Counted from the stretch's first letter, positions 47,717 through 58,631 are shown. The stretch is 59,631 bases of DNA from Haemophilus quentini (GCA_001752465.1 MDJB01000005.1:1-59631); one strand, 5' to 3'. The notes: generated by a model from the letters alone, not told the origin. Translations and numbers: made by a program.

Positions 47717-48554
47717 ACTGTCTCGCTAATCTTAAGTTTTCAGGTAAATTCTCAAAATTAGAACGGAATGGGTTGATGTCTAATCCACCACGACGAGTAT
47801 AGCGTGCGTAAACAGTGAGTTTTTCTGGTTTGGCATAGTGCATTAAATCGCAAAAAATACGTTCGACACATTGTTCGTGGAATTCATTGTGTTGACGGAA
47901 TGATACAACGTAACGTAATAATTTTTCGTGATCGATTTTTTTACCAACATAATGAATATGTAACGTTCCCCAGTCTGGCTGATTGGTAATCAGGCAGTTA
48001 GATTTTAACAAATGGCTGACTAATTTTTCTTCGACCATTTCATCAGATACGCAATCTTTCAGCCAATCAGCGTTAAATTCGTAGCTAGTAATTTCAATAT
48101 CTTGTTCATCAATGCAATCACCTTGTAAGTGATCAATTTTTTGAGAATCATAAACTGCCACTGGATTTAACCGCACTTTTAGATCGCTTTGCGCACATTC
48201 GCTTAAATCGCGTTGCATAGTTTGTTGAACGGCATTGACGTCGGCAAATTTGCTTTGGTTGAAGCTATTTAAATAAAGTTTAAAACTTTTTGACTCAATC
48301 AAATTTTGGCTTTGATAATCCAGATAAATGTCTGCGATAGCAACTTGTGGTAAGCCTTTTTCGTTGAGCCAAGAGATTTCATAAGCCGTCCAAATATCGG
48401 CGCCGATAGTAAATGGTTGGTTTTGAGTAATGCCCAATCCATCACGATTTAACGCGCGTGGCACAGGCTGTAATAAAGTGCGGTCATATTGAGAGGCGTA
48501 TTCTGTTTTTTGACCGAGTTTTAAGGATTTTAAGCTGTTGTCTTGGTAATTCAT
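47715..48554 (-). CDS. queF: NADPH-dependent 7-cyano-7-deazaguanine reductase QueF
   Basis: A 279-residue tunnelling-fold enzyme reducing preQ0 to preQ1 for queuosine. [17 protein letters not shown] is the substrate-binding motif, and [16 protein letters not shown] contains the catalytic Cys and Asp. It is the long, E. coli-type QueF with duplicated domains. The start is set at 48554 ([19 protein letters not shown], with GGAGAAAAG upstream), not the longer frame to 48596. Confidence 0.95.
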   Translation of the reverse strand: MNYQDNSLKSLKLGQKTEYASQYDRTLLQPVPRALNRDGLGITQNQPFTIGADIWTAYEISWLNEKGLPQVAIADIYLDYQSQNLIESKSFKLYLNSFNQSKFADVNAVQQTMQRDLSECAQSDLKVRLNPVAVYDSQKIDHLQGDCIDEQDIEITSYEFNADWLKDCVSDEMVEEKLVSHLLKSNCLITNQPDWGTLHIHYVGKKIDHEKLLRYVVSFRQHNEFHEQCVERIFCDLMHYAKPEKLTVYARYTRRGGLDINPFRSNFENLPENLRLARQ

Positions 48555-48608
48555 CTTTTCTCCGATTAGTTGTTCGAATTTTGCAAATTTTGACACTTTA
48601 TAAATTAA

Positions 48609-49394
48609 TTACAAAAAATTCCACGATAGATTCGAAACTAATCGACAGGTATCGCATTTAAAATGAAAGGTATCAAAAATCGCGTCTTTTAACGCCCAGT
48701 TTTCGCCACAAGAAGGGCAGAAACAGGACTTTTCAGATTCTAAAGATTGCCCACCTACACGATATAAATAATAGTAAGTCGGTATGCCAGTTTCTTTTTC
48801 TATTTCTTGGGTTAAATAGCGTCCGTGTTTTGAAAGCGTGCTTTGATGCTCAGAAATTTCTGACAAAGATTGTTGTTCTAATATCGCACCATTCATTTGT
48901 AGTTGATCGCAGGCTTGCCAATTTTCTTGCCATTTAATCAGATCTTGGCTTAAGTGCGGTTGATTTTTCAACTGTTTATACAAAGGGATAGGCGCGAAAT
49001 TTTCTCCGCTATGAATCGGTGAGCAACTTTGTAAATGGGTTGTGTAAAGCACTTGCCAAGCTGGCGATGCATTTTCAGCCGTTTGATCTGAATTGAAATC
49101 ATCGCCCACAAGTTGAAAACCATCAAAAATTACACCGCACTTTTCGGCTTCTTGTAATGTTCGATTCACTTCTGCGTTATTATTTTGCGGGAAAAGACTA
49201 TCTTGCTCAGGGCAAATGACGTGCATAGCAAAGCCTTGGGTGCCATCTTCTTCTGCTAAATATAAAGGAATTTCACGTCCGATAATTTGCCCGTTATACC
49301 GCCATTGATCGATCACTGCATTGAGTAAACGACTTTGTGATTCAATATTATTTTCGAGCGCAGTTAGGCGAAAATAGGTTTCGATTAAATACAT
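48609..49394 (-). CDS. DUF2310 zinc-ribbon protein
   Basis: A 261-residue protein of a family annotated as Zn-ribbon-containing and possibly nucleic-acid-binding. The C-terminus has the zinc ribbon CPSCGENW...FKCDTC (about residues 221-253) in the CxxC-CxxC arrangement. The central region RYLTQEIEKETGIPTYYYLYRVGGQSLESEKS precedes it. Its start overlaps the end of csdE by 10 bases, so it is probably translated with csdE-csdA. No experimental function known to me. Confidence 0.8.
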   Translation of the reverse strand: MYLIETYFRLTALENNIESQSRLLNAVIDQWRYNGQIIGREIPLYLAEEDGTQGFAMHVICPEQDSLFPQNNNAEVNRTLQEAEKCGVIFDGFQLVGDDFNSDQTAENASPAWQVLYTTHLQSCSPIHSGENFAPIPLYKQLKNQPHLSQDLIKWQENWQACDQLQMNGAILEQQSLSEISEHQSTLSKHGRYLTQEIEKETGIPTYYYLYRVGGQSLESEKSCFCPSCGENWALKDAIFDTFHFKCDTCRLVSNLSWNFL

Positions 49395-49765
49395 AAATTT
49401 TTTAATTGCTGTCCGATTTGGTTTAAGCCGTTTAAACGCGTTTCGCTTAAACGTTGTGAAATGCCGAGTTCGCTAAAAAATACAGTAATATCAAATTTAT
49501 TCAATTCATCTGCTGTTTTACCATTGATTTTATTGAATAAAATCCAAAGCAAGCCATTCATAATTCTGGCTTCGCTAAATCCGTTGAATTGAAAAGTGCG
49601 GTCATTTTTAGGCATAATTTGAAACCACATTTGTGCTTCGCAGCCAGTAATGGGTTGCATTTGAGCAAGTTCATCATTGCTTGGGCGAGATAAATTTTTG
49701 CTAGCTTGAATAATCAGGCGATAGCGATCTTCCCAATTTTTAGCTTGTTTTAATTGTTCTATCAT
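49385..49765 (-). CDS. csdE: SufE/CsdE-type sulfur acceptor
   Basis: A 126-residue SufE-like protein that takes sulfane sulfur from a cysteine desulfurase. The acceptor Cys is in PITGCEAQMWFQ (about residue 53), after the WEDRYRLIIQASKNLSRPSNDEL opening. It overlaps csdA by 4 bases (ATGA), matching the E. coli csdA-csdE pair. Confidence 0.92.
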   Translation of the reverse strand: MIEQLKQAKNWEDRYRLIIQASKNLSRPSNDELAQMQPITGCEAQMWFQIMPKNDRTFQFNGFSEARIMNGLLWILFNKINGKTADELNKFDITVFFSELGISQRLSETRLNGLNQIGQQLKNLCI

Positions 49766-50961
49766 TGTAATAAATCCAATGCTTTATCTAAAGCTGTAAA
49801 AAATGCCTCTACATCTTCCTGTGTATTATAAGGGGCAAAAGACAGGCGTAATGTGGTACGTTCGCCTAAGCGTGCCAAATAAGGCTGGGCACAATGTTCT
49901 CCCACACGAAGCGCAATATTTTGTTCGCTTAAAAGTGTAGAAAGATCAGAACAGTCAATACCCTCAAATACAAAGCAAACGACGGTGCTTGGTTGAGGGG
50001 AATTGAATAATCGGCAATTCTCGTAAGATTTTAACCGCACTTTGACGGATTCAGCCAAGGATATAGCGTGCTGTTCTGCTGCGGTAAAATCCCATTTTGG
50101 TAGCCAATCCAGTATGGCATTAAAGCCAATAACCCCAGCAATATTGGGTGTGCCAGCTTCTAAACGATAAGGCAATTCGGCAAAAGTAATACGCTCATTT
50201 GATATGCGATCAACCATTTTTCCGCCGAAAAAGAGCGGTTGAAGTTGAGAAAGTGTGGTTAATTTTCCTGTTAAAACGCCAAGCCCATTTGGACCATAAA
50301 TTTTATGGGCAGAAAATGCGAGGAAATCGGCATCTAAATCTTGTAAATTAATTTTGATATGACTAATCGCTTGTGCAGCATCCACTAAAACCAACGCATG
50401 ACTATGTTTTCTAATAAGTTGAATTAATCGTTTAATCGGCTGTTCTGTGCCCGTGACATTTGAAACAAAATTCAGCGCAACGAGTTTGGTTTTTTCAGAA
50501 AGAGCAGAAATAAGCGCATTTTCATCAATTAGCCAATTATCTAAAATCGGTAAAATTCGAATTTTTGCACCGCACTTTTTCGCTGTTTCGTGCCAAGTAA
50601 CAAAATTAGCATGATGATCTGCTTGGCTAATCAGAATTTCATCTTCTGCGTTTAATTGTGGCATCAATCCATTTGCCACTAAGTTTATTGCGTGAGTTGT
50701 ACCCGACGTCCAAATAACAGCGCGTTTATCTTCAGCATTAACCCATTCTTTAACTTGTGTGCGAGCCTGTTCATATTGCGCAGTTTGGGCAGCATCATAT
50801 TGGCTGCGATGTACCGAACCTGCAAAAGCATAAAATTCAGCGGTGCGATCAATTAACACTTGAGGTTTCAACGCGGTGGCAGCGTTATCTAAATAAACAA
50901 CCGCATCTTCACGTTGGAAATAGGGAAATTCTTGACGGAACATTTGATAATCAAAAGCCAT
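49762..50961 (-). CDS. csdA: Cysteine desulfurase CsdA (SufS-like)
   Basis: A 399-residue PLP enzyme releasing sulfur from cysteine as a persulfide. The PLP Lys is in DFLAFSAHKIYGPNGLGVL and the catalytic Cys in LRVGEHCAQPYLARLG (about residue 354); VYLDNAATALKP and the SGTTHAINLVA loop are typical of group II. The start at 50961 (MAFDYQMFRQEFPYF) matches family length; the longer frame runs into the nuclease gene, which it already overlaps by 11 bases. No suf genes adjacent. Confidence 0.93.
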   Translation of the reverse strand: MAFDYQMFRQEFPYFQREDAVVYLDNAATALKPQVLIDRTAEFYAFAGSVHRSQYDAAQTAQYEQARTQVKEWVNAEDKRAVIWTSGTTHAINLVANGLMPQLNAEDEILISQADHHANFVTWHETAKKCGAKIRILPILDNWLIDENALISALSEKTKLVALNFVSNVTGTEQPIKRLIQLIRKHSHALVLVDAAQAISHIKINLQDLDADFLAFSAHKIYGPNGLGVLTGKLTTLSQLQPLFFGGKMVDRISNERITFAELPYRLEAGTPNIAGVIGFNAILDWLPKWDFTAAEQHAISLAESVKVRLKSYENCRLFNSPQPSTVVCFVFEGIDCSDLSTLLSEQNIALRVGEHCAQPYLARLGERTTLRLSFAPYNTQEDVEAFFTALDKALDLLQ

Positions 50962-51445
50962 ATTGATTTTTCTCTTGTCTGCGCCATTGACTTGGTTCAA
51001 TCGGATTATTGTCCGCCCAAAGACCAATTCGTTTGGCTTGTGCATTTTCTTGCGCTTGAAGATAAATCGGATCACGGGAATATTGCTTATAAGCCCATGC
51101 CATACCTTGTTTAACCATTTCTAAATTAATATTTTTCTCTTGATAATAAACAGTCGCCAATGTGCGTTGATAGCGATCTTGACCTTTTAAAGAAAGACGC
51201 ACATCACGGAGATAAACCATATCGGACAACGCTTTTTTAGATTTTTGTCCAAAAGCTTGTTTTTTCTCTGGCGCATCAATTTCAGCTAATCGCACTTTGA
51301 TTTGTCGATTATTTTTAGCAAGGCAGGTAAGCGTATCGCCGTCACTAATGCCAACGACACGGCAAGTATTTTCTTCACTAGAGCACGCAGAAAGTGCGGT
51401 AAAAATTAGTAATAAAATAGCAAATAGCAATTTTCGATTTATCAT
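50951..51445 (-). CDS. Staphylococcal-nuclease-like lipoprotein
   Basis: A 164-residue exported nuclease. A lipoprotein signal (LLIFTALSACSSEE, Cys21) precedes an SNase domain. VGISDGDTLTCLAKNNRQIKVRLAEIDAPEKKQAFGQKSKKAL holds the calcium Asp and first catalytic Arg, and QRTLATVYYQEKNINLEMVKQGMAWAYKQYS the second. Membrane-anchored nucleases of this type could process external DNA in a naturally competent species, but that is a guess. Its 3' end overlaps csdA. Confidence 0.88.
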   Translation of the reverse strand: MINRKLLFAILLLIFTALSACSSEENTCRVVGISDGDTLTCLAKNNRQIKVRLAEIDAPEKKQAFGQKSKKALSDMVYLRDVRLSLKGQDRYQRTLATVYYQEKNINLEMVKQGMAWAYKQYSRDPIYLQAQENAQAKRIGLWADNNPIEPSQWRRQEKNQYGF

Positions 51446-51563
51446 TTTGCAAGGTTCTTGATCTAAGTCTGGTTATTTTACCGAAAAAAACTGGTCAATT
51501 CAGAAAAAAAAAGCGTAAAATAATTTTGAAACATTATGAAAAAGTTGAAAAAAAAGGTTGTAT

Positions 51564-51995
51564 ATGATTCAAAAATCATTTTTATTGGCCCGTTCGTTGG
51601 TCATTTTGTACATTATGTTATATCTCGGAAATCTTATCGCTCATTATGTGCCAGCCGGCGTACCTGGAAGTATTTGGGGATTGCTATTGCTCTTTTTAGG
51701 TTTAACGACACGATTAATTCATTTAGATTGGATTTATTTAGGCGCGAGCTTATTGATTCGTTTTATGGCGGTGCTTTTTGTGCCGGTAAGTGTTGGAATC
51801 ATTAAATATTCAGATTTATTAATAGAACAAGTGAATATTTTACTGATTCCTAATGTTGTCAGCACTTGCGTAACTTTGGTCGTCATGGGTTTGTTAGGGA
51901 ATCATTTATTCCATTTACAATCTTTTACATACAAGCGTAAAAAAGTGACTAAACGCCGTGAGAACCAAGCGAAACAAATGAATGAATCAGCTTAA
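51564..51995 (+). CDS. lrgA: CidA/LrgA family membrane protein
   Basis: A 143-residue protein with four predicted transmembrane helices (about residues 5-25, 30-50, 60-85 and 90-115) and a basic cytoplasmic tail. [28 protein letters not shown] is the family motif. LrgA/CidA proteins are holin-like or small-metabolite transporters working with LrgB. The start at 51564 has AAAAAGG 7 bases upstream; the in-frame TTG at 51558 overlaps that site. lrgB starts 20 bases later. Confidence 0.9.
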   Translation: MIQKSFLLARSLVILYIMLYLGNLIAHYVPAGVPGSIWGLLLLFLGLTTRLIHLDWIYLGASLLIRFMAVLFVPVSVGIIKYSDLLIEQVNILLIPNVVSTCVTLVVMGLLGNHLFHLQSFTYKRKKVTKRRENQAKQMNESA

Positions 51996-52015
51996 TTATA
52001 GTGGGAAAGTTTTAT

Positions 52016-52711
52016 ATGCAGCAGTACATTATTTATCTTTATACATTTTTAACAATTTTCGGATTTTGGCTCGCACTACAAATTAGCAAACGTTGGAAAT
52101 CAATGATTTTTAATACTTTTATTTTAACGGTATTAATTTTGGTTGTGATTTTAGTGATAGGCAAGATTCCTTATGATGATTATATGGCAGGAAATGCACC
52201 GATTAATAATCTACTTGGCTTGAGTATCGTTGCTCTTGCATTACCTCTTTATGAACAACTTCGTCAAATTGCCAAACAATGGAAGATTATTTTATCTATT
52301 GTGGTGATCGCCTCTTTTTTCTCGATGTTAAGCGGGGCGGTGTTAGCGCTCATACTTGGCGCATCGCCTGAAATGGTGGCGACGGTATTACCAAAATCAA
52401 TCACTACACCAATCGCGATGGAAGTTTCGCATAATCTAGGGGGAATCCCTGCCGTTACTGCAGTTGGGGTTGTTGTTGCAGGCTTGCAAGGCTCTGTATT
52501 TGGTTATTTAGTGTTGAAAAAATTACGCGTTAAACATCAAGAAGCGATTGGATTATCTGTCGGAGCGGTATCCCACGCACTTGGCACAGTAAGCTGTATG
52601 GAAACCAATCCAACCGCAGGCAGTTACAGTTCTATTTCTCTCGTGCTTTGTGGGATTATTAGTTCTATTCTCGCCCCATTTGTATTTAAGCTCATTTATT
52701 TCTTTGTTTAA
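52016..52711 (+). CDS. lrgB: LrgB family membrane protein
   Basis: A 231-residue multi-spanning protein, the usual partner of LrgA. YDDYMAGNAPINNLLGLSIVALALPLYEQL, LPKSITTPIAMEVSHNLGGIPAVTAVGVVVAG and the C-terminal SVGAVSHALGTVSCME are the family blocks. The start at 52016 is preferred (GGGAAAG upstream) to the GTG at 52001. Two-gene unit with lrgA, ending at an uptake-word hairpin. Confidence 0.92.
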   Translation: MQQYIIYLYTFLTIFGFWLALQISKRWKSMIFNTFILTVLILVVILVIGKIPYDDYMAGNAPINNLLGLSIVALALPLYEQLRQIAKQWKIILSIVVIASFFSMLSGAVLALILGASPEMVATVLPKSITTPIAMEVSHNLGGIPAVTAVGVVVAGLQGSVFGYLVLKKLRVKHQEAIGLSVGAVSHALGTVSCMETNPTAGSYSSISLVLCGIISSILAPFVFKLIYFFV

Positions 52712-52732
52712 ATATCAATGAAAATTCAACTG

Positions 52733-52767
52733 CACTTTGTTTATTCTAGATAAAGTGCGGTTGTTTT
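52733..52767 (+). terminator. Terminator after lrgB
   Basis: GCACTTT - spacer - AAAGTGC (inner part of inverted uptake words; the left copy is imperfect, CTGCACTTT) with GGTTGTTTTT following. Confidence 0.65.
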
Positions 52768-52786
52768 TGTGCTAAATGATTAGATA

Positions 52787-54172
52787 ATGCAGAAAAATCA
52801 AATAAAACAAAGTGATATGAAACTACTTATCATTGATTCTTCTTGGACAGAACGTTTTCTCCCCGATCCTCCACGCGAAAAAGATAATCGTCCACCATTT
52901 CGTCGTGATCGTGGGCGAATTTTACACTCTGCCGCTTTTCGTTGCTTACAAGCGAAAACTCAAATACACGCGATTGGTGAAAATGATTTTTACCGTACCC
53001 GTTTAACTCATTCTTTGGAAGTCGCACAGATTGGCAGTAGTCTCGTTGCACAGCTTAAATTTTTAGAAACCTTTGAAAGCCTTTCGCAAACATTAAATAT
53101 TGATAAAAACGAATTACAAAAGCAGTTGAAACTTTTATTGCCGAGTAATGATCTTATTGAAAGTTTGTGTTTTGCGCATGATATAGGACATCCACCTTTT
53201 GGGCACGGTGGCGAAACGGCATTAAATTATATGATGGCAGAGCAGGGAGGTTTTGAAGGCAATGCACAAACCTTTAGAATTTTAACGAAACTTGAGCCTT
53301 ATACTGAAAATGCAGGGATGAATCTAACGCGTAGAACACTGTTGGGTGTAGTGAAATATCCCGCGTTGTTAGATGTTGCCTCGCCTCAGTATTCAGAACT
53401 TAATTTTTCTCGCAATATTGATCCGCGTTTTGTGCGTATTCACGATTGGATTCCAGGAAAAGGCATTTTCCGCGATGATTTAAAAATGTTTAATTGGTTG
53501 CTGGAAAATCTTTCTGAAAATGACCGCACTTTATTCTGTCAATTTAAAAAAGTGCGGGAAAATCCAGCTGAATCTTTACATACTCGGTTTAAATCGCTGG
53601 ATTGCAGTATTATGGAATTGGCAGATGATATTGCCTATGGCGTGCATGATTTAGAGGATGCTATTGTAACTGGCGTGGTAAATCCTCATCAATGGCAAGC
53701 GGCACATTCCGCATTAAAACAAATTCCGTCAGCTTGGTTGCATGAACATATTGATTCAATTAGCCAACGACTTTTCTCTGATAAACATTTTGAGCGCAAA
53801 CAAGCGATTGGCGCATTGGTAAATTTCTTTATTACCAATGTGCGGTGGAAATTAACGGCAAATTTTGATGAACCTTTGTTACGTTATAACGCAGAGTTGC
53901 CACCTGAAGTGATTGCTGCACTTGGTGTATTTAAAAAATTCGTTTGGGATTATGTTATTCGCAATGTGAATACTCAACGAATCGAATATAAAGGGCAGAG
54001 AATGTTGACAGAAATGTTCCAGATTTTTGAATCAGACCCAGAGCGTTTATTACCGCGAAATACTGCAAATCGTTGGCGTAATGCACCAGAAGAAGGTAAG
54101 AAGCGGATTATTTGCGATTATATTGCAGGTATGTCGGATGCACACGCATTGCGGGTATATCAACAACTTTGA
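52787..54172 (+). CDS. dgt: Deoxyguanosinetriphosphate triphosphohydrolase-like protein
   Basis: A 461-residue HD-domain enzyme that hydrolyses dNTPs to the nucleoside and triphosphate. The N-terminal [41 protein letters not shown] and the HD motif [20 protein letters not shown] (about residues 130-150) are the metal site. Later [20 protein letters not shown] completes it. Start at 52787 or the Met at 52817; neither has a strong ribosome site. dNTPase families also include phage-defence enzymes, but this one looks like the housekeeping type. Confidence 0.92.
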   Translation: MQKNQIKQSDMKLLIIDSSWTERFLPDPPREKDNRPPFRRDRGRILHSAAFRCLQAKTQIHAIGENDFYRTRLTHSLEVAQIGSSLVAQLKFLETFESLSQTLNIDKNELQKQLKLLLPSNDLIESLCFAHDIGHPPFGHGGETALNYMMAEQGGFEGNAQTFRILTKLEPYTENAGMNLTRRTLLGVVKYPALLDVASPQYSELNFSRNIDPRFVRIHDWIPGKGIFRDDLKMFNWLLENLSENDRTLFCQFKKVRENPAESLHTRFKSLDCSIMELADDIAYGVHDLEDAIVTGVVNPHQWQAAHSALKQIPSAWLHEHIDSISQRLFSDKHFERKQAIGALVNFFITNVRWKLTANFDEPLLRYNAELPPEVIAALGVFKKFVWDYVIRNVNTQRIEYKGQRMLTEMFQIFESDPERLLPRNTANRWRNAPEEGKKRIICDYIAGMSDAHALRVYQQL

Positions 54173-54182
54173 TTTAAGAGAG

Positions 54183-54210
54183 AATCCCATCGAATTGATG
54201 GGATTTTTTA
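54183..54210 (+). terminator. Terminator after dgt
   Basis: AATCCCATC - GAATT - GATGGGATT hairpin followed by TTTTT, 10 bases after the dgt stop. Confidence 0.88.
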
Positions 54211-54265
54211 TGCAAACCGTATAGAATAGTGCGGTTAATTTTCACTGAATTTTTATGGGGCAGTT

Positions 54266-56209
54266 GTGGCATTAATTAGTTTAACCAATGGATATCTTTC
54301 CTTTAGTGATGCACCTTTGTTAGATCACGCAGAATTACATATTGAACCGAATGAACGCGTTTGTTTGGTTGGGCGTAACGGCGCAGGTAAATCAACTTTA
54401 TTGAAAATCATTGCAGGCGATGTGCTCATGGATGATGGCAAAATTCAATACGAGAAAGATCTTGTGGTTTCTCGGTTAGAACAAGACCCACCGCGTAATG
54501 CGCAAGGCAATATTTTTGATTATGTCGCGGAAGGTGTAGGGCATTTAACGGATTTATTGAAAGAATATCATCATATTTCTGTTCAATTGGAAGAAAATTA
54601 CAGTGATCAAATTTTAAGTCAATTAGAGCAAGTTCAGGCTAAATTAGAACACGCTGATGGCTGGCGATTTGAAAATAAAATCAATGAAGTGCTGTTAAAA
54701 CTAGGCTTAAATCCAAACACAAAATTATCCGCACTTTCGGGTGGTTGGTTGCGTAAAGCAGCATTAGCACGCGCATTGGTGTGCGATCCTGATGTGTTAT
54801 TACTTGATGAACCGACCAACCACTTGGATGTGGAAGCTATTGAATGGTTGGAAAATTTCTTATTGGATTTCCAAGGTAGCATTGTATATATTTCCCATGA
54901 CCGTTCTTTTATTCAAAAAATGGCAACTCGGATTGTGGATTTAGATCGCGGTCAATTAGTGTCTTATCCAGGAAATTACGATTTATATTTAACCACGAAA
55001 GAAGAAAATCTACGCGTTGAAGCCTTACAGAATGAATTATTTGATAAACGTCTTGCACAGGAAGAAGTCTGGATTCGCCAAGGTATCAAGGCTCGCCGTA
55101 CAAGAAATGAAGGGCGAGTGCGAGCATTAAAAGCGATGCGTGAGGAACGCCGCCAACGCCGTGAAGTAATGGGAACAGCCAAATTACAGCTAGACACCTC
55201 AAGTCGTTCAGGCAAAATTGTCTTTGAAATGGAAAATGTGAGCTATGAAATCGCAGGAAAAACCTTGTTAAAAGATTTTTCAACAACGATTTTACGTGGA
55301 GACAAAATTGCGCTTGTTGGGCCAAATGGCTGTGGGAAAACCACTTTCATTAAATTATTGTTGGGTGAAATTCAGCCAACATCAGGCAAAATTCGTTGTG
55401 GTACTAAATTAGACATTGCTTATTTTGACCAATATCGAGCTGATTTAGATCCTGAAAAAACCGTAATGGATAATGTGGCGGATGGTAAACAAGATATTGA
55501 AGTCAATGGTGTAAAACGCCATGTACTGGGGTATTTACAAGATTTCTTGTTCCCGCCAAAACGTGCAATGACACCAGTTAAAGCCTTATCAGGGGGAGAA
55601 CGAAATCGTTTATTGCTCGCAAAATTATTACTCAAGCCAAATAATTTATTGATTCTTGACGAACCGACCAATGACCTTGATGTAGAAACATTGGAGCTTT
55701 TAGAAGAAATTTTGACTGATTATCAAGGCACATTGTTAATTGTGAGCCATGACCGTCAATTTATCGATAACACTGCGACAGAATGTTATTTATTCGAAGG
55801 TGAAGGGCATTTGAATAAGTATGTAGGTGGATTCTTTGATGCGAAACAGCAACAAGCCAATTTCTGGGCAAGCAAAGCAGCAGAAGAACAGACTAAAGCG
55901 AAGAAAACTGAAGCGCTAAAAGAAGAAAGTACGGTAAAAAATGACCGCACTTCTAAGCTTAAATCAGTGAAACTCTCTTATAAAGAACAACGTGAGCTAG
56001 AACAACTTCCACAACTATTGGAAGAATTAGAAACAAAAATCACCTCACTTCAAGTTGAAATAGCCGATCCAGTATTTTTCCAACAGGCTCATGATATTAC
56101 CGACGCTAAATTAAAAGCATTGGCGGATACTGAAGCCGAATTAGAAACAGCATTTTTACGCTGGGAAGAATTGGAAGAAAAGAAAAATTTGGCTGACGGT
56201 AAAGCTTAA
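54266..56209 (+). CDS. uup: ABC-F ATPase Uup
   Basis: A 647-residue soluble tandem ATPase that acts on DNA structures and/or ribosomes; uup mutants of E. coli affect precise transposon excision. ABC1 has Walker A GRNGAGKST (about 38), signature LSGGWLRKAAL and Walker B LLLDEPTNHLD. ABC2 has GPNGCGKTT (about 355), LSGGERNRLLL and LILDEPTNDLD. The ABC-F linker lies between, and a C-terminal charged coiled coil (about 545-647) is the Uup mark. GTG start at 54266. Confidence 0.95.
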   Translation: MALISLTNGYLSFSDAPLLDHAELHIEPNERVCLVGRNGAGKSTLLKIIAGDVLMDDGKIQYEKDLVVSRLEQDPPRNAQGNIFDYVAEGVGHLTDLLKEYHHISVQLEENYSDQILSQLEQVQAKLEHADGWRFENKINEVLLKLGLNPNTKLSALSGGWLRKAALARALVCDPDVLLLDEPTNHLDVEAIEWLENFLLDFQGSIVYISHDRSFIQKMATRIVDLDRGQLVSYPGNYDLYLTTKEENLRVEALQNELFDKRLAQEEVWIRQGIKARRTRNEGRVRALKAMREERRQRREVMGTAKLQLDTSSRSGKIVFEMENVSYEIAGKTLLKDFSTTILRGDKIALVGPNGCGKTTFIKLLLGEIQPTSGKIRCGTKLDIAYFDQYRADLDPEKTVMDNVADGKQDIEVNGVKRHVLGYLQDFLFPPKRAMTPVKALSGGERNRLLLAKLLLKPNNLLILDEPTNDLDVETLELLEEILTDYQGTLLIVSHDRQFIDNTATECYLFEGEGHLNKYVGGFFDAKQQQANFWASKAAEEQTKAKKTEALKEESTVKNDRTSKLKSVKLSYKEQRELEQLPQLLEELETKITSLQVEIADPVFFQQAHDITDAKLKALADTEAELETAFLRWEELEEKKNLADGKA

Positions 56210-56214
56210 AAAAT

Positions 56215-56236
56215 AACGCCCGAAAGGGCGTTTTCT
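56215..56236. terminator. Bidirectional terminator between uup and can
   Basis: AACGCCC - GAAA - GGGCGTT hairpin with TTTCTTT on the right and an A run on the left; convergent genes. Confidence 0.88.
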
Positions 56237-56926
56237 TTAGATATTTTCAAGATGATCTTTTTTCAAAATGCTTTCTTCATCAAGTGTTGATAAACGGGAG
56301 ATAGCGTTACGGTAAGAAATTTCTAAGGTTTCTCTACTGGTTGCCATTACGCCTTGATCCACTAAAAATCCATCATTTACATCATATACCCAGCCGTGTA
56401 ATGAGAGTTTTTGTCCGCGTTCCCAAGCACTTTTTACAATTGATGTACGCCCTAGATTGTAAACCTGTTCCGCTACGTTAATTTTCGTTAGCATATCGGC
56501 ACGTTTTTCTGGGGAAAGTTTACCGAGAAGATGACCGTGTTTAAACCAAATATCACGAATATGAAGAAGCCAGTTGTTGATAAGCCCTAAATCTTTATCA
56601 GCCATAGCGGCATGAATCCCCCCGCAGTTGGTGTGGCCACAGATAATAATATGTTCAATTTTAAGCACATCGACGGCATATTGCACAACAGAAAGGCAAT
56701 TAAAATCTGTGTGAATTACTTGGTTAGCGACATTACGATGTACAAAAAGTTCGCCTGGTTCAAGATTTGTCAATTTTTCTGCGGGTACACGGCTATCAGA
56801 GCAACCAATCCAAAGGTAATGTGGCGTTTGATGATCCGCAAGTTCTTTGAAGTAAGTTGAATTTTCTTCCTTCATTCTTTGCGCCCAACTGTAATTGTTG
56901 GCAAAGAGTTGTTTAATTTTATCCAT
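56237..56926 (-). CDS. can: Beta-class carbonic anhydrase
   Basis: A 229-residue zinc enzyme interconverting CO2 and bicarbonate. Zinc ligand Cys42 and the Asp44 of the Asp-Arg pair fall in [14 protein letters not shown]. The second His-x2-Cys ligand pair is in [13 protein letters not shown] (about residues 98-101). This is the allosteric type II beta enzyme described for H. influenzae, also 229 residues long. The start at 56926 gives [14 protein letters not shown] with GGAAAG upstream; the longer frame to 56983 lacks support. Confidence 0.96.
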   Translation of the reverse strand: MDKIKQLFANNYSWAQRMKEENSTYFKELADHQTPHYLWIGCSDSRVPAEKLTNLEPGELFVHRNVANQVIHTDFNCLSVVQYAVDVLKIEHIIICGHTNCGGIHAAMADKDLGLINNWLLHIRDIWFKHGHLLGKLSPEKRADMLTKINVAEQVYNLGRTSIVKSAWERGQKLSLHGWVYDVNDGFLVDQGVMATSRETLEISYRNAISRLSTLDEESILKKDHLENI

Positions 56927-56952
56927 TTTACTTTCCTTAAAATTCTGAAAAA

Positions 56953-56984
56953 ATTGACCGCACTTTGGCGTAAGTGCGGTCAAT
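56953..56984. terminator. Uptake-word hairpin between asnS and can
   Basis: ATTGACCGCACTT (56953-56965) and AAGTGCGGTCAAT (56972-56984), a perfect 13-bp stem of inverted uptake words just after the asnS stop on the minus strand. Confidence 0.88.
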
Positions 56985-57001
56985 ATTAACCTTAAATTAA
57001 A

Positions 57002-58405
57002 TTAGAAATTCGCATTTCTTGGCGCGCGTGGGAATGGAATTACATCACGAATGTTTTGCACGCCAGTTACATAGACGATTAAGCGTTCAAAACCAAGACC
57101 AAAACCAGAATGTGGAACGCTACCGTATTTACGAAGATCGCGATACCACCAATAATCATCTGGATTTAATCCCATTTCTTCCATACGTTTATCAAGTACA
57201 TCTAAACGTTCTTCACGTTGTGAACCACCAATAATTTCCCCAATTCCTGGTGCTAATACGTCCATTGCTGCCACAGTTTTTCCATCATCATTTAAACGCA
57301 TATAGAATGCTTTAATGTCTTTTGGATAGTTTTTCACCACAACTGGTGATTTAAAATATTCTTCCGCCAAGAAACGTTCGTGTTCAGAAGAAAGATCGAT
57401 ACCCCAAGAAACAGGGAATTCAAATTTCTTACCCGATTTTAATAACACATCAATAGCATCAGTATAGTCAATTTGCGCGAAATCCGAGTTCACAAAGTTT
57501 TCTAGACGCGTAATAACATCTTTATCTACATGTTTTTCAAAGAATAGTAAGTCATCTTTGCGCTCAGCCAATACTGCACGGAATACGTATTTCAACATAT
57601 CTTCTGCAAGTTTTGCGTTATCCGCTAAAGTTGCAAATGCAACTTCAGGTTCAACCATCCAGAATTCAGCTAAGTGGCGGGTGGTATTTGAGTTTTCTGC
57701 GCGGAATGTTGGGCCAAAAGTATAAATTTTGCTTAATGCACAAGCATAGGTTTCGCCGTTTAACTGACCTGAAACCGTTAAAAATGATTCTTTTCCGAAG
57801 AAATCTTGGCTGAAATCTACTTTTCCATTTTCACTACGTGGAAGATTTTCTAAATCAAGTGTAGAAACACGGAACATTTCACCCGCACCTTCAGTATCTG
57901 ATGCAGTAATTAATGGGGTTGCCACCCAATAGAAACCTTGCTCATGGAAGAAACGGTGAATTGCTTGAGATAAGCAATGGCGAACACGTGCAACTGCACC
58001 AATAATATTGGTACGAGGGCGTAAGTGAGCCACTTCGCGTAAATATTCAATAGAGTGGCGTTTTGCTGCCATTGGGTAAGTATCTGGATCTTCAACAAAC
58101 CCTGTCACTTCCACTTTTTCTGTTTGTAATTCAACCGCTTGTCCTTCTGCAGGTGATTCAACGACTTTACCCGTTACAATTACAGAACAGCCTGTTGTTA
58201 AACGTAAAATTTCGCTTTCGTAATTTTCAATATCGTTATTAATAATCGCTTGAATTGGATCAAAGCAAGAACCGTCATAAACCGCTAAGAAAGATAAGCC
58301 AGCTTTAGAATCGCGACGGGTACGTACCCAACCACGCACAGTGACGGTTTCACCAATCACCACTTTCCCTTGTAATACATCAACAATTGATGCCACTTTA
58401 GACAT
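57002..58405 (-). CDS. asnS: Asparaginyl-tRNA synthetase
   Basis: A 467-residue class IIb synthetase. N-terminal OB-fold anticodon domain (about 15-105, [27 protein letters not shown]). The catalytic core has motif 2 [25 protein letters not shown] and motif 3 [15 protein letters not shown] near the C-terminus. The start is at 58405 ([14 protein letters not shown]), matching the E. coli length of 466; the longer frame to 58510 is upstream leader. Confidence 0.97.
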   Translation of the reverse strand: MSKVASIVDVLQGKVVIGETVTVRGWVRTRRDSKAGLSFLAVYDGSCFDPIQAIINNDIENYESEILRLTTGCSVIVTGKVVESPAEGQAVELQTEKVEVTGFVEDPDTYPMAAKRHSIEYLREVAHLRPRTNIIGAVARVRHCLSQAIHRFFHEQGFYWVATPLITASDTEGAGEMFRVSTLDLENLPRSENGKVDFSQDFFGKESFLTVSGQLNGETYACALSKIYTFGPTFRAENSNTTRHLAEFWMVEPEVAFATLADNAKLAEDMLKYVFRAVLAERKDDLLFFEKHVDKDVITRLENFVNSDFAQIDYTDAIDVLLKSGKKFEFPVSWGIDLSSEHERFLAEEYFKSPVVVKNYPKDIKAFYMRLNDDGKTVAAMDVLAPGIGEIIGGSQREERLDVLDKRMEEMGLNPDDYWWYRDLRKYGSVPHSGFGLGFERLIVYVTGVQNIRDVIPFPRAPRNANF

Positions 58406-58631
58406 ATTAAACCTCTGTAACTGAATGTAATTCACATAAAATTGCCGATAGTTTACCTTAATGAAGGAAATTTTCCATAAAAATATAGTGTTGGTGCGGG
58501 TTATGAACAATAAAATAGCCTTAAAAATGAGTCCTAAATAAAATAGGGTAAAGCCTTATTAATATTGAATATACGCGATTTTATGCTAAAATCTCGGGCC
58601 AAAATCATTATGGCTAATAATAGGAAAAAAT

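Noticed and set aside
52787-54172. Phage-defence dNTPase
   Set aside because: Full match to the housekeeping dgt type in conserved core surroundings; no defence-island context.
58500-58631. FMN riboswitch before ribE
   Set aside because: None of the conserved RFN blocks is visible in the upstream region.
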